DNA from: Kribbella caucasensis | GTDB taxonomy: Bacteria; Actinomycetota; Actinomycetes; Propionibacteriales; Kribbellaceae | Assembly: GCF_004361855.1 (NCBI RefSeq) | Contig: NZ_SNWQ01000014.1 | Span: 62,001-126,000, forward strand | Direction of reading: 5' to 3' | DNA: 64,000 bases | In this document: positions 14,857 to 23,602 of the stretch, one piece after another | Position numbering within the stretch: the stretch's first letter is position 1 | Layout of the letters: each line of letters opens with the position of its first letter | Notes under the pieces: model-generated | What the model was told of the DNA's origin: nothing | The model's database searches: none | The model's input: only the letters and a program-made list of their open reading frames with translations | Translations under genes and position numbers: made by a program

Positions 14857-16380
14857 TCAGGCCTTGCCGACTCCTGCGATCGGGGCGTCGCCGGTGAGCC
14901 AGGTGGTGAGGAGGCGGGCGCCCGCGCCGGTGGAGCCCAGGGAGTATTCGAACTCGTCCCGCGGGGACTCCGCGATGCTGGACAGGTCGAGGTGCGCCCA
15001 CGGGACGTCACCGGCGAACGCCTTGAGGAACAGGGCGGCCGTGATCGATCCCGGCCCCTTCGAGCTGTTCACCGAGTCGGCGATCGGGGTCGAGATCAGG
15101 TCCACGTATTCGGCTGGCAACGGCATCCGCCAGAGCCGCTCACCCGACACCTGACCCGCGTCGGCCAGGTTGTCGGCCAACGCATCGTCGGTCGAGAACA
15201 GACCGCCGTACAACATCGCGCCGAGCGACACCTTGATCGCGCCGGTCAGGGTGGCGACGTCGACGATGACGTCGGGCTTCAACTCCTTCACCCCGTACGC
15301 GAGCCCGTCGGCCATCACCAGCCGCCCCTCGGCGTCGGTGTTCTTCACCTCGGTGGTGCGGCCGCCATAGTGCCGGATCACGTCGTCCGGACGGTACGCC
15401 GTACCCGACGGCATGTTCTCGGCGGCACAGATCAGGCCCGTGACCTTGACCTTCGTGCCCAGTTCGCGCAGCGCGGACAGGGTGGCGATGACCGAACCGC
15501 CGCCGGTCATGTCCCGCTTCATCGAGACCATGCCCTCGCGCGGCTTGAGCGACAGGCCCCCGGTGTCGTACGTGATGCCCTTGCCGACCAGGACGACGTA
15601 CGGCGTGTCCTTGGTCGAGCCGTCGGGAACGTAGTCCAGCCGGATGAACCGGGGCGGCCGGGTCGAGCCCTGACCGACCGCGAGGATGCCGCCGAATCCG
15701 TCGGCGGCGAGCAACTTCTCGTCCCACACCGTCACGGTCAGCCCACCGGTGGCGGCGACCTCGGTGGCGCGCTCGGCGAGCCAGGACGGGTCCTTCTCGT
15801 TCGACGGGGTGGTAGCGAACTCGCGGGCCAGCCAACCGGTCCGGCCGATCACTACCCCGCGCTCGATCACGGCGGCCCGGTCGGAGCTGGACCCGTCGGT
15901 CAGGGTGATCCGCTCGACCACCGGCTTACCCGGGTCGACCGTCTTGCGGTGGAACGTGAACGAACCGAGTACGACGCCCTCGGCGAACGCCTGCAGCGCC
16001 GCGTCCTCGATGCCCTCGGCAACGACCGTGGTCAGCTCCGGCTTGCCGCGGCCGAATCGCGCGATCGCCGCCCCGGCGTGTCGCAGTGCCGCCGCCGACC
16101 CGTCACCGGCGCCGACCAGCAGCACCTCGGTCACCTCACCGCTCAGCAGCGGGTACGCCGCGGTCGCACCGGCGGTCGGGCTGAACCCGGTCGCGGTCTG
16201 CGCCGCCAGCAGCCGGTCCAGGTCGAGACCGAGCCGCTCACCCGCATCCTTCGCCGCCGCCGGCAGACCGGCCTCGCCGACCACGACCACCCAGCTGCTG
16301 GAACCGTGGACGGGGAGCCCGGGCTGCCAGTGCACGGCGGGCAGAGTCGGGAAGACGAACTTGGTGCTTCGGCGAGCCAC
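14857..16380 (-). CDS. pepA: leucyl aminopeptidase (M17)
   Basis: This 507-residue M17 metallopeptidase has the signature NTDAEGRLVMADGL with Asp/Glu zinc ligands, and VGKGITYDTGGLSLKP contains the lysine and aspartate of the dizinc site. An N-terminal macro-like domain precedes the catalytic half, as is usual for the hexameric cytosolic enzyme. It removes N-terminal residues from peptides in protein turnover. It converges with glgA over a 109-base gap that shows no clear terminator. The upstream gene on the same strand is DUF3117, separated by the hairpin at 16434-16475, so it is probably transcribed independently. Confidence 0.95.
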   Translation of the reverse strand: MARRSTKFVFPTLPAVHWQPGLPVHGSSSWVVVVGEAGLPAAAKDAGERLGLDLDRLLAAQTATGFSPTAGATAAYPLLSGEVTEVLLVGAGDGSAAALRHAGAAIARFGRGKPELTTVVAEGIEDAALQAFAEGVVLGSFTFHRKTVDPGKPVVERITLTDGSSSDRAAVIERGVVIGRTGWLAREFATTPSNEKDPSWLAERATEVAATGGLTVTVWDEKLLAADGFGGILAVGQGSTRPPRFIRLDYVPDGSTKDTPYVVLVGKGITYDTGGLSLKPREGMVSMKRDMTGGGSVIATLSALRELGTKVKVTGLICAAENMPSGTAYRPDDVIRHYGGRTTEVKNTDAEGRLVMADGLAYGVKELKPDVIVDVATLTGAIKVSLGAMLYGGLFSTDDALADNLADAGQVSGERLWRMPLPAEYVDLISTPIADSVNSSKGPGSITAALFLKAFAGDVPWAHLDLSSIAESPRDEFEYSLGSTGAGARLLTTWLTGDAPIAGVGKA

Positions 16381-16433
16381 TGGGGGACCTCACTGGGTTT
16401 GATCAAACTGTCGAATACGTCCGGGCAACCGTA

Positions 16434-16475
16434 ACGACCCCGGCCGATGCCTGCGCAGGCACCCACCGGGGTCGT
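16434..16475 (-). terminator. hairpin downstream of the DUF3117 gene
   Basis: ACGACCCCGG (16434-16443) pairs perfectly with CCGGGGTCGT (16466-16475), enclosing a second palindrome GCCTGCGCAGGC (16449-16460). It lies 47 bases beyond the DUF3117 stop and before pepA. There is no T-tract, so it is a GC-rich actinomycete-type terminator candidate. Confidence 0.55.
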
Positions 16476-16522
16476 CCAATGTCAGAAGGTGCGCCGGCGC
16501 GGGGGCACCCCGCGAGGGCGCG

Positions 16523-16690
16523 TCAGCCCACTACGGCCTTGAGCGCGTTCCCCAGTTCGGTCGCCTCGTCGGCGTTCAGCTCGACGACGAGGCGCCCGCC
16601 GCCCTCGAGTGGAACCCGCATCACGATCCCGCGGCCCTCCTTGGTGACCTCGAGCGGACCATCGCCCGTCCGCGGCTTCATCGCCGCCAT
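16523..16690 (-). CDS. DUF3117 domain protein
   Basis: A 55-residue protein that consists entirely of the DUF3117 domain: MAAMKPRTGDGPLEVTKEGR, a beta-rich core and a terminal helix DEATELGNALKAVVG. The family is small, highly conserved and restricted to actinobacteria (M. tuberculosis Rv1211 lies in the same place next to glgA). The function is not established. The ATG at 16690 follows GGAAGGGG; an upstream in-frame start at 16729 would add a non-conserved leader. Confidence 0.9.
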   Translation of the reverse strand: MAAMKPRTGDGPLEVTKEGRGIVMRVPLEGGGRLVVELNADEATELGNALKAVVG

Positions 16691-16854
16691 GCGCGCACCC
16701 CTTCCCTCATCGGTTTTGAGCGACGACACCGCGTGGGTGTGCCGTCGCCGGCGCCACGCGGTGATGCGCCGTCGGCGCGTATCGCAGTGTGTATCAGAAC
16801 CTATTATCCCCGATCACAGGCCAGAGCCGTGCACCATACGGCAGACTCGGGCAC

Positions 16855-17652
16855 GTGCACGCCCGTTCTGCCCTCTTCGACCTGTACGGCGACCACCTGC
16901 GCGCGCGAGGTGGGAGCGCCCCCGTGGCAGCCCTGGTCCGGCTGCTCGCACCGCTCGGCGTCCAGCCGCCCGCGGTGCGCACCGCCGTGTCCCGGATGGT
17001 CCGGCAGGGCTGGCTCGAACCGATCCGGATCGAGGGCCAGCCAGGGTACGCGCTGACTGCCCGGGCGCGTCGCAGGCTCGACGACGCCGCGGCCCGGATC
17101 TACCGCACGCCCGTCGCCGGTGACGGGCCGGGTGAGTGGGATCGGCACTGGCACCTGTGCATCCTCCGTGAGGTGCCGAACGCGCGCCGCCGCGAACAGC
17201 TGGCGAGCCAACTTTCCTTCCTGGGTTGGGCTCCGCTGTCCGACGGCGCCTGGGTCGGGCTGCGCAACGACACCGAGGTGGACCAGATCCTCGCCGCCGA
17301 GGACCAGACCGCGGACCGGTTCCGGGCGCCGGTCGACGACGGCGGGCTGGAGTTCGCCCGGCGGGTCTGGCGGCTCGACGACCTCGGCGCGTCGTACGAC
17401 GCCTGGCTGATCGAGGCGAAGGCGCTGGCCGAGAGCGCCGGCGACGACGTGACCGACGAGCAGGCGTTCGCGGTCCGGTCGGCGCTGGTGCACGAGTGGC
17501 GTAAGTTCCTCTTCGTCGATCCGGGGCTCCCGGCCGAACTGTTGCCGGACGACTGGGCCGGGACCAGGGCGGCCGCGTTCTTCGACTTCCACGCGCAACG
17601 TCTGTCCCCCGCGGCCGGGCGTTTCGTGGACAACTGCCTGACCAATCACTGA
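16855..17652 (+). CDS. PaaX family transcriptional regulator
   Basis: This 265-residue protein has an N-terminal winged helix (LVRLLAPLGVQPPAVRTAVSRM, QGWLEPIR, GYALTARA), the PaaX N-terminal pattern. It is followed by the central domain WDRHWHLCILREVP and a C-terminal domain with FLFVDPGLPAELLPDDW, the conserved PaaX C-terminal signature. PaaX proteins repress phenylacetate degradation genes and are released by phenylacetyl-CoA. The start is taken at GTG 16855, where homology begins. TATTAT (16802-16807) is a possible -10 for a longer leader. The enoyl-CoA hydratase 33 bases downstream probably shares the transcript and may be its target. Confidence 0.9.
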   Translation: MHARSALFDLYGDHLRARGGSAPVAALVRLLAPLGVQPPAVRTAVSRMVRQGWLEPIRIEGQPGYALTARARRRLDDAAARIYRTPVAGDGPGEWDRHWHLCILREVPNARRREQLASQLSFLGWAPLSDGAWVGLRNDTEVDQILAAEDQTADRFRAPVDDGGLEFARRVWRLDDLGASYDAWLIEAKALAESAGDDVTDEQAFAVRSALVHEWRKFLFVDPGLPAELLPDDWAGTRAAAFFDFHAQRLSPAAGRFVDNCLTNH

Positions 17653-17685
17653 CTTTTTCTCACCGAGCGTTGGGAGCTGGCAACG

Positions 17686-18477
17686 ATGAGTGACTCCGTC
17701 CGGTACGACGTGGCTGACGGCGTCGGCACGATCACGCTGAACCGGCCCGAGGCGATGAACGCCCTGGACACCCCGACGAAGGTGGCGCTGCGGGACACCG
17801 TTCTGGCCGCCGCGGAGGACGACGCCGTTCGGTGTGTCGTGCTGACCGGGACCGGCCGGGCGTTCTGCGTCGGACAGGACCTGAAGGAGCACATCGGGCT
17901 GCTCGAGGCGAACGACCTGGACGCGTTGTGGTCGACCGTCCCGGTCCACTTCGCGCCGATCGCGCTGGCGCTGTCCGAGATGCCGAAGCCGGTGATCGCC
18001 TCGCTGAACGGCGTGGCCGCGGGCGCGGGCGCGTCGATGGCGTTCGCGTGCGACTTCCGGGTGGTGGCGGACACGGCGGGGTTCAACCTGGCGTTCACCG
18101 GGATCGCGTTGTCGTGCGACACGGGGATCTCGTGGACGCTGCCGCGGCTGATCGGTCAGGCGAAAGCGACCGAGTTGCTGTACTTCCCGCGGACGATCCC
18201 CGCGGCCGAGGCGATGACGCTGGGCCTGGCGACCAGCGTCGTACCGGCTGGGGAACTCGCGTCGGCCACCGCTGAGCTGGCGGCCAAGCTCGCGAACGGG
18301 CCGACGGTGGCGTACGGGTCGGTGCGGCAGTCGCTGGCGTACTCGGCGTCGCACACGCTGGCGGAGGCGCTGCAGTTCGAGGCGGAGAAGATGCAGCTCA
18401 CCGGCGGTACCGAGGACCACCGCAACGCGGTCGCCTCCTTCGTCGCCAAGGAGAAGCCGACCTTCCAGGGCAGGTAG
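17686..18477 (+). CDS. enoyl-CoA hydratase/isomerase family protein (PaaG-like)
   Basis: This 263-residue crotonase-fold protein has the two oxyanion regions GRAFCVGQDLKEH and LNGVAAGAGASMAFACD, and a third motif GIALSCDTGISWTLPRLIG. That region carries an Asp where ordinary hydratases have Glu, as in PaaG-type 1,2-epoxyphenylacetyl-CoA isomerases. GGGAG precedes the ATG by 8 bases. The PaaX gene immediately upstream supports a phenylacetyl-CoA-related role, but no other paa genes are present, so the substrate stays open. Confidence 0.85.
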   Translation: MSDSVRYDVADGVGTITLNRPEAMNALDTPTKVALRDTVLAAAEDDAVRCVVLTGTGRAFCVGQDLKEHIGLLEANDLDALWSTVPVHFAPIALALSEMPKPVIASLNGVAAGAGASMAFACDFRVVADTAGFNLAFTGIALSCDTGISWTLPRLIGQAKATELLYFPRTIPAAEAMTLGLATSVVPAGELASATAELAAKLANGPTVAYGSVRQSLAYSASHTLAEALQFEAEKMQLTGGTEDHRNAVASFVAKEKPTFQGR

Positions 18478-18515
18478 ATGCTGGTACGCCGGTCCGCCGC
18501 GTCGGCCGGCCGCGA

Positions 18516-19880
18516 TCACGGGCGGATGTTGGTGGTGCGGTGGAAGATGTTGGCCGGGTCGTAGGCGCGTTTCAGGTCCCGGAGCCGCGCGAGCTTGGCC
18601 GGCGAGTACGCCCGGCGGAGGGCGGAGTCGTCCTGGTCGGCGAACGTGTTCACATAGGCGCCGCTGGCGTACGGCTCGAGACCCGCCGCGTACCGGCGGG
18701 CGGCGGCGATCCGGGGACCGTCCTCGGCCGGGTTGGTCCAGCCTGCGGCCGTGGTGAACTCGACCAGGGCGTCGCGATGGCTGAACGCCGAGTCCTCGTC
18801 GGGCTCGTCCGCGATCGCACCGCCGTTCAGCGTCATCCGCGCCCCCGGCCGGAACGGATCGTTGTCCCAGGCAAGGAATGCGTCGATGGCGGCATCCGGT
18901 AGCTCCCGCAGGTAGTGATCCTTGCAGTACCGGCGCATCGCATGCCCCTCGACGTCGTCGTCACCGGTCTGCAGATCCAGGTAGCTGAGTTCGCGGACCT
19001 GCTGGGCGACCGGCCGCCCGATCCGCGAGTACGACGCGAGTAGCCGGCGGCCCTCATCCGGATCGCCCACCCAGACGTACCCGATACTCGCCATCGGCCG
19101 GGCTAGCCTTGATTCCTTCCCCGCCCCACCACCTCGGTCGTCGTCCCGCCTGCCGACCCTGGCCACTGGTGTCGCCCGTCGGGGAGTGTCCGCGAAGAGG
19201 TCCCGCCAGCCGCGCAGCGCCGTACCGGCGTCGTCCAGCTCGTAGATCAGGTCCGCTACCAGCGCGCGAGTACCGACCGGGTGCAGCCGGAACTCGAACT
19301 CGGTGACGACGCCGAAGTTCCCGCCACCACCACGCAGACCCCAGAACAGGTCGGGGTGCTCGGTCTCGCTGACCCGCAGTACGTCGCCGTCGGCGGTGAC
19401 CAGTTCGAAGGACGCGACGTTGTCGCAGCTCAGCCCGTGCAGGCGGGCCAGCCAGCCGATCCCGCCGCCGAGGGTGAGCCCACCGACGCCGGTATGCGAC
19501 ACGTTGCCAGCGGTCGTCGCCAGTCCGTACCGCTGTGCGGCGACGTCCAGCGCGCCGAGCAGGGCACCGCCGCCTACCCACGCACGGCGGCTGCCCGGGT
19601 CGACCCGTACAGCGCTCAACCCGGACAGGTCGATCAGCAGGCCGTCCTCCACGACCGGCAGTCCGAGGAAGCTGTGTCCGCCGCAGCGCACCCCGATCTC
19701 CAGTCCGGCCTCCCGCCCGTACCGCAGCGCCGCGACCACGTCCGCAGTACTGGCGCACTTTGCGATCAGGGCCGGCCGGCGGTCCACGACGGCGTTCCAC
19801 ACCGCCCGGCCCGCGTCGTACCCACTGTCATGCGGCCGCAACAGCACGCCGTCGAAGCCACGGATCATCACCTCGGTCAT
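18516..19880 (-). CDS. FAD-binding oxidoreductase, BBE family
   Basis: This 454-residue flavoprotein has a PCMH-type FAD domain with CGGHSFLG, whose histidine normally bonds FAD covalently. GLSCDNVASF carries a cysteine at the position of the second covalent link in bicovalent oxidases. The C-terminal BBE module (YVNTFADQDD, RDLKRAYDPANIF) is complete. Such enzymes oxidise sugars, alcohols or alkaloid-like substrates with O2. An unusual hydrophilic insertion (VGRRDDDRGGGAGKES) lies near residue 245. The start overlaps nothing upstream, but the DoxX gene's stop overlaps it by ATGA, so the two are co-translated. Confidence 0.88.
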   Translation of the reverse strand: MTEVMIRGFDGVLLRPHDSGYDAGRAVWNAVVDRRPALIAKCASTADVVAALRYGREAGLEIGVRCGGHSFLGLPVVEDGLLIDLSGLSAVRVDPGSRRAWVGGGALLGALDVAAQRYGLATTAGNVSHTGVGGLTLGGGIGWLARLHGLSCDNVASFELVTADGDVLRVSETEHPDLFWGLRGGGGNFGVVTEFEFRLHPVGTRALVADLIYELDDAGTALRGWRDLFADTPRRATPVARVGRRDDDRGGGAGKESRLARPMASIGYVWVGDPDEGRRLLASYSRIGRPVAQQVRELSYLDLQTGDDDVEGHAMRRYCKDHYLRELPDAAIDAFLAWDNDPFRPGARMTLNGGAIADEPDEDSAFSHRDALVEFTTAAGWTNPAEDGPRIAAARRYAAGLEPYASGAYVNTFADQDDSALRRAYSPAKLARLRDLKRAYDPANIFHRTTNIRP

Positions 19881-20302
19881 CTCAGCGCACTACCTTGAAC
19901 CGCAGGTGCGTGCCCCTTACCCGCCAGCTCGCGGATCGCGGCGCGCCGGGCCCAGGCGACCAGCCCGGCCAGCAGCAGGAAGCCGAACGGCACCGCTGGC
20001 GACGCGCCGAGCACGAACACGGTTGTGACGACCGCGCCCACCATCACACCGGCCAGCCCGAGTGCGGCGAGACCGCTCAGCCGCGGTACCAGCACGCCGA
20101 TCGCGCCCGCCACCTCGAGCGCGCCGACCAGGTACCGGAACCACTGGCCGATGCCGATCTCGGCGAACATCTCCACCATCACCGCACTGCCGGACAGCTT
20201 CATCAGCCCGGCTGACACGAACTCCGCCAGCAGCACCTGCACCACCCACAGTCCGACCGTCGCCGGCCGGACCTTGCGCATCGTGACTGTCGTATCGCTC
20301 AT
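19877..20302 (-). CDS. DoxX family membrane protein
   Basis: This 141-residue integral membrane protein has four predicted hydrophobic helices: VGLWVVQVLLAEFVSAGLMK, FRYLVGALEVAGAIGVLVP, LAALGLAGVMVGAVVTTVFV and AVPFGFLLLAGLVAW. GLMKLSG and LEVAGAIGVL are typical of DoxX/DoxD-like proteins. AAGGAGG lies 5 bases before ATG 20302. It is translationally coupled (ATGA) to the BBE flavoprotein, so it may act with it in membrane redox chemistry, but that is inference. It is divergent from the LuxR/ATPase regulator at 20417. Confidence 0.85.
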   Translation of the reverse strand: MSDTTVTMRKVRPATVGLWVVQVLLAEFVSAGLMKLSGSAVMVEMFAEIGIGQWFRYLVGALEVAGAIGVLVPRLSGLAALGLAGVMVGAVVTTVFVLGASPAVPFGFLLLAGLVAWARRAAIRELAGKGHAPAVQGSALR

Positions 20303-20416
20303 CACTGCCTCCTTCGTCGTTGGATACGACAACGGTCGCGGCGCGGGCGGGGTGCGGACATCCGTGCTGGCCACGGATCCACCACGGAACGGGTACGGAT
20401 CGGACATGATGTTCGC

Positions 20417-23400
20417 GTGACTCAGGTCGAGGTGTCCGCGCGTGAGGCCGAGGTGCTGGCCGCGCTCGCGGACCATCGCTCCAACGCGCAGATCGCGGGC
20501 TTGCTGCACATCTCGGTGCGCACGGTGGAGAGCCACGTGTCGTCGCTGCTGCGCAAGTACGGCGCCGCGGATCGGCGTGAACTCGCGGACCTCGTCGTGT
20601 CCGGCCGCGAGCCGGGGTTGGTTGGTCCGGGGATGGCCGGGCCGGGGACGGCCGGGCCGGGACTGGTTGAGCCGGGGGTCGCTGGGCTGCCGGCCAGTCG
20701 GACCACGTTTGTCGGGCGGACTGCCGAGTCGACGGCGGCAGTGTCAGCGCTGGAGCAGGACCGGCTGGTGACGCTGCTCGGACCTGGTGGGATGGGCAAG
20801 ACCCGGCTGGCCGCCGTCGTCGCGGGGGAACTGGCCGTGCCGGGGGCCTTCGTGGACCTGGTACCAATCCGGGACGGCCTGGTCACCTGGGCCGTGGCGG
20901 GCATGCTCGGGGTGACCGAGCGGCCGCCGCAGACGTTGGAGCAAGCCCTGGTCGAGCGGTTGCGGGCGGGCCGGTCGCTGCTGGTGCTGGACAACTGCGA
21001 GCACGTGATCGAGGAGGTCACCGCCCTGGTCGAACGACTCCTCGCCGCCTGCCCCGAGGCGACTGTGCTGGCGACCAGCCGGGAACGGCTCGGCGTACCG
21101 GGTGAGCAAACCGTCCTGCTGCCGCCGCTGGCAGCGGACTCCGACGCGGTCGAGCTCTTCACCGACCGGGCGCGGGCCGTCGATCCGTCCTTCGCCGCTG
21201 ACCGCGACGACGTCGCCGAAGTCTGCACGCGGCTGGACGGGATGCCGCTGGCGATCGAACTCGCCGCGGCCCGGATCGGTTCCCTCGGCCTGGACGGGCT
21301 CCGGACCGCGCTCGACGACCGGCTCCGGCTGCTCGCCGGCGGGCGCGGCGCGGACCCGCGACACCGGTCCCTCGGCGCGGTGATCGGCTGGAGCCACGAT
21401 CTGCTTGACGACCGGGAACAACTCCTGTTCAGGCGGCTCGCCGTATACGTCGGCGGCTTCGACCTGGACGCGGCCGGCGCGACCAGCCCCGACCTGCCCC
21501 GCGGCGAGATCGCGGACCTCCTCGGCCGCCTCACCGACAAGAGTCTGCTGGTACGCCGTGCCTCCCGCTGGCGCCTCTTGGAGACGATCCGCCAGTTCGC
21601 CCTGTCCCGCCTGACCGACGCCGAACTGGCAACCGCCCGCCACCACCACCTCCACTGGGCCGCCACCACAGCCGCCACCCTGGAAAACCACCTAGTGTCC
21701 CGTGTCGGAGATTGCTTGACAGTGGGCGGTGTCCAGGTGCGTGCATCGCAAGGCGGAGAAGCGGCCTCGATGCGGGGTTCATCGTGGCCGCTTCTCCAAC
21801 GCCGCGAGGTGCGTGCCTGGGCGCCGCCCACGTCAAGGAATCTCCGACACGGGACACTAGACCCGTCCAACCGCCCCCCGCCCCACCACGAAACGGTCGA
21901 CGGCTCCGGCTGGCGCTCGGCGTACGACGAGGTAGTCGACGATCTGCGCGTGGCGCTCGCCGGGACCGCTGCGGCGCCGAACTCGACCGCGCATCGGCTG
22001 GCGCGCTCGCTGGGCCACCTCACCTTTGCCCGGCGCGGGTTCGTCGAGTCCATCGGTCACTACCGGTCGGCGGCGGACCGGGCCGAGGACGGAGTGGCGG
22101 CGGCCCGGGATCTGCGGTCCGCCGCGGACGCAGCCCTCGCGATCGCCGACGGCCAGACCACGGTCGAACTCCTGCTCGACGCCGCCGACCGAGCGGTTGC
22201 CGACGGCAACGTCCGCGCGACGATGCTGGCGTCCGCCGTGATCGCGATCAACCGGTACCCAACCGGGCCACTGTTCGACTTCCCCGCAGACCACACCGCG
22301 CGCCTGCTGGCGGAGGCGGTGGCCAACGCCGTACCGACAGACCCACATCACGCCACCCCACCAACACGTCCGGCCATCCCCCCGTCAGAAGCGGCGGCCG
22401 ACGCCGCACCGACGGAACTGCACCTGGCCGTCCCACCAGCGGGGGTCAAGGCCGTACCGGCGGATCCGCAGGTTGCCGCTCTGCTGGCTACTGCGAAGGC
22501 GTGGGAGCACGGCGACCGCCGGATCGGTGCTGATACGGCGCTGGCGCAGGAGGCTGTCGAGGCGGCCCGGGTGGCCGGCGACCCGGTCCTGATCGCGGGA
22601 GCCCTGGACGCCCTGGGCACCGCGGCCGGGAACGCCGGGCGGCTGCGCGAGGCCCGGTCCTACGCCCTGGAACGGATGCGGCTGGTGGAACCGCTGCCCC
22701 GGCACGAGCCGTACGCGGCATCCGAGATCATCGACGCCTACTGGGTCGCGTCCACCACCGCGATCTCGACCGGGGACCTGCCGGCGGCACTGTCGGTCGC
22801 GCGTGCCGGGCTCGTGGACGATCCGGTCGGGGACCACGCGTACATCTCGCTGCCCCGGCTGATCCGGGTCTACGCCCTGACCGGGCGGTTCGACGCGTGT
22901 CTGGAACAGGCCGACGCGCTGTGGAACCGCTGGCAGCGAGCCGGGTCGCCGCCCATGGAGTGGATGGCGTCCGCGGTGGCTACGGCAGCATTGGTACACG
23001 GGCTGCGGGACGACGGATCGTTCGCCGACTGGCAGGCCCGAGCGCGTGAGATGGCGCGAGCCGACGACCCGAACACCGCGTCGTCGCTCGCGGCATCCGC
23101 GGCGTTCGCCCAGGCCCGAGTCGCCATACACACCTGGCCCCGCAAGGCCGCCGCCCACACCGGGTCCGGGAACGATGCCGCAGCTACCGGCCCCGGGAAT
23201 GATGGCGTGCGAGTGGCGTCGGGCGGGCACGACGATCGTGCTGCCGAGCTGGTCTCACAGGCCTTCGCGGACTTCCAGGAACTCTGGTGGGCGCCCTATG
23301 CCCGCGCGTCCGGGGCGGAACTCGCCGTGGTGGCCGGCCTGCCGGATGCCGCCGACCGGCTCGTGGCCGCCGCGCCGGCCGGTGCCGAGAACGACTGGGC

Positions 23401-23602
23401 CGCCGCCTGCCTGACCCGCGCGGCCGCCCGGCTCACCGGCGATCTGGGCGGGATGCGGTCAGCCGTGGCGGCCTTCGAACGCATTGACGCCCGGTTCGAA
23501 CGGGCCTGCACGCTGCTGCTGACCCCGGACGGCCAGACCGAAGGCCGAGCCGAGCTCGAGGAACTCCGCGTACCGATTCGCGCCGACGACTCCGTCCGGT
23601 GA
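20417..23602 (+). CDS. LuxR-HTH / NB-ATPase / TPR-like regulator with an in-frame palindromic element
   Basis: This 1061-residue protein begins with a LuxR-type HTH at residues 5-60 (SAREAEVLAALADHRSNAQI, VRTVESHVSSLLRKYG). A Gly-Pro linker follows, then an AfsR-like STAND ATPase: Walker A LLGPGGMGKTRLA, Walker B LLVLDNCEHV, and a winged-helix part ending near LLETIRQFALSRL. The C-terminal half is helical repeat sequence (SIGHYRSAADRAEDG and similar). Residues 426-480 are encoded by the palindromic element at 21692-21860, between the ATPase and repeat halves. GTG 20417 is preceded by CATGAT and looks leaderless. It is divergent from the DoxX/BBE pair, which it may control. The inserted segment's effect is unknown. 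Confidence 0.88.
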   Translation: MTQVEVSAREAEVLAALADHRSNAQIAGLLHISVRTVESHVSSLLRKYGAADRRELADLVVSGREPGLVGPGMAGPGTAGPGLVEPGVAGLPASRTTFVGRTAESTAAVSALEQDRLVTLLGPGGMGKTRLAAVVAGELAVPGAFVDLVPIRDGLVTWAVAGMLGVTERPPQTLEQALVERLRAGRSLLVLDNCEHVIEEVTALVERLLAACPEATVLATSRERLGVPGEQTVLLPPLAADSDAVELFTDRARAVDPSFAADRDDVAEVCTRLDGMPLAIELAAARIGSLGLDGLRTALDDRLRLLAGGRGADPRHRSLGAVIGWSHDLLDDREQLLFRRLAVYVGGFDLDAAGATSPDLPRGEIADLLGRLTDKSLLVRRASRWRLLETIRQFALSRLTDAELATARHHHLHWAATTAATLENHLVSRVGDCLTVGGVQVRASQGGEAASMRGSSWPLLQRREVRAWAPPTSRNLRHGTLDPSNRPPPHHETVDGSGWRSAYDEVVDDLRVALAGTAAAPNSTAHRLARSLGHLTFARRGFVESIGHYRSAADRAEDGVAAARDLRSAADAALAIADGQTTVELLLDAADRAVADGNVRATMLASAVIAINRYPTGPLFDFPADHTARLLAEAVANAVPTDPHHATPPTRPAIPPSEAAADAAPTELHLAVPPAGVKAVPADPQVAALLATAKAWEHGDRRIGADTALAQEAVEAARVAGDPVLIAGALDALGTAAGNAGRLREARSYALERMRLVEPLPRHEPYAASEIIDAYWVASTTAISTGDLPAALSVARAGLVDDPVGDHAYISLPRLIRVYALTGRFDACLEQADALWNRWQRAGSPPMEWMASAVATAALVHGLRDDGSFADWQARAREMARADDPNTASSLAASAAFAQARVAIHTWPRKAAAHTGSGNDAAATGPGNDGVRVASGGHDDRAAELVSQAFADFQELWWAPYARASGAELAVVAGLPDAADRLVAAAPAGAENDWAAACLTRAAARLTGDLGGMRSAVAAFERIDARFERACTLLLTPDGQTEGRAELEELRVPIRADDSVR
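21692..21860. repeat. 169-bp palindromic element inside the LuxR/ATPase gene
   Basis: The terminal repeats pair over 29 bases with one mismatch: left CTAGTGTCCCGTGTCGGAG and onward, right complement ending CTCCGACACGGGACACTAG. The inner stem is GGAGAAGCGGCC (21755-21766) against GGCCGCTTCTCC (21786-21797). Both ends carry CTAG, so if CTAG is a target duplication the net insertion is 165 bases, exactly 55 codons. It is open in the host frame. It shares its unpaired blocks with the copy at 12860-13027, while the stems differ with compensation. Confidence 0.88.

Noticed and set aside
14833..16434. A 533-codon plus-strand frame opposite pepA
   Set aside because: It is an antisense shadow; the minus strand carries full M17 aminopeptidase motifs.
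19904..19913. Possible third copy of the palindromic element (AGGTGCGTGC)
   Set aside because: Only ten bases match and no surrounding stems are present; it is within the DoxX gene's coding sequence.
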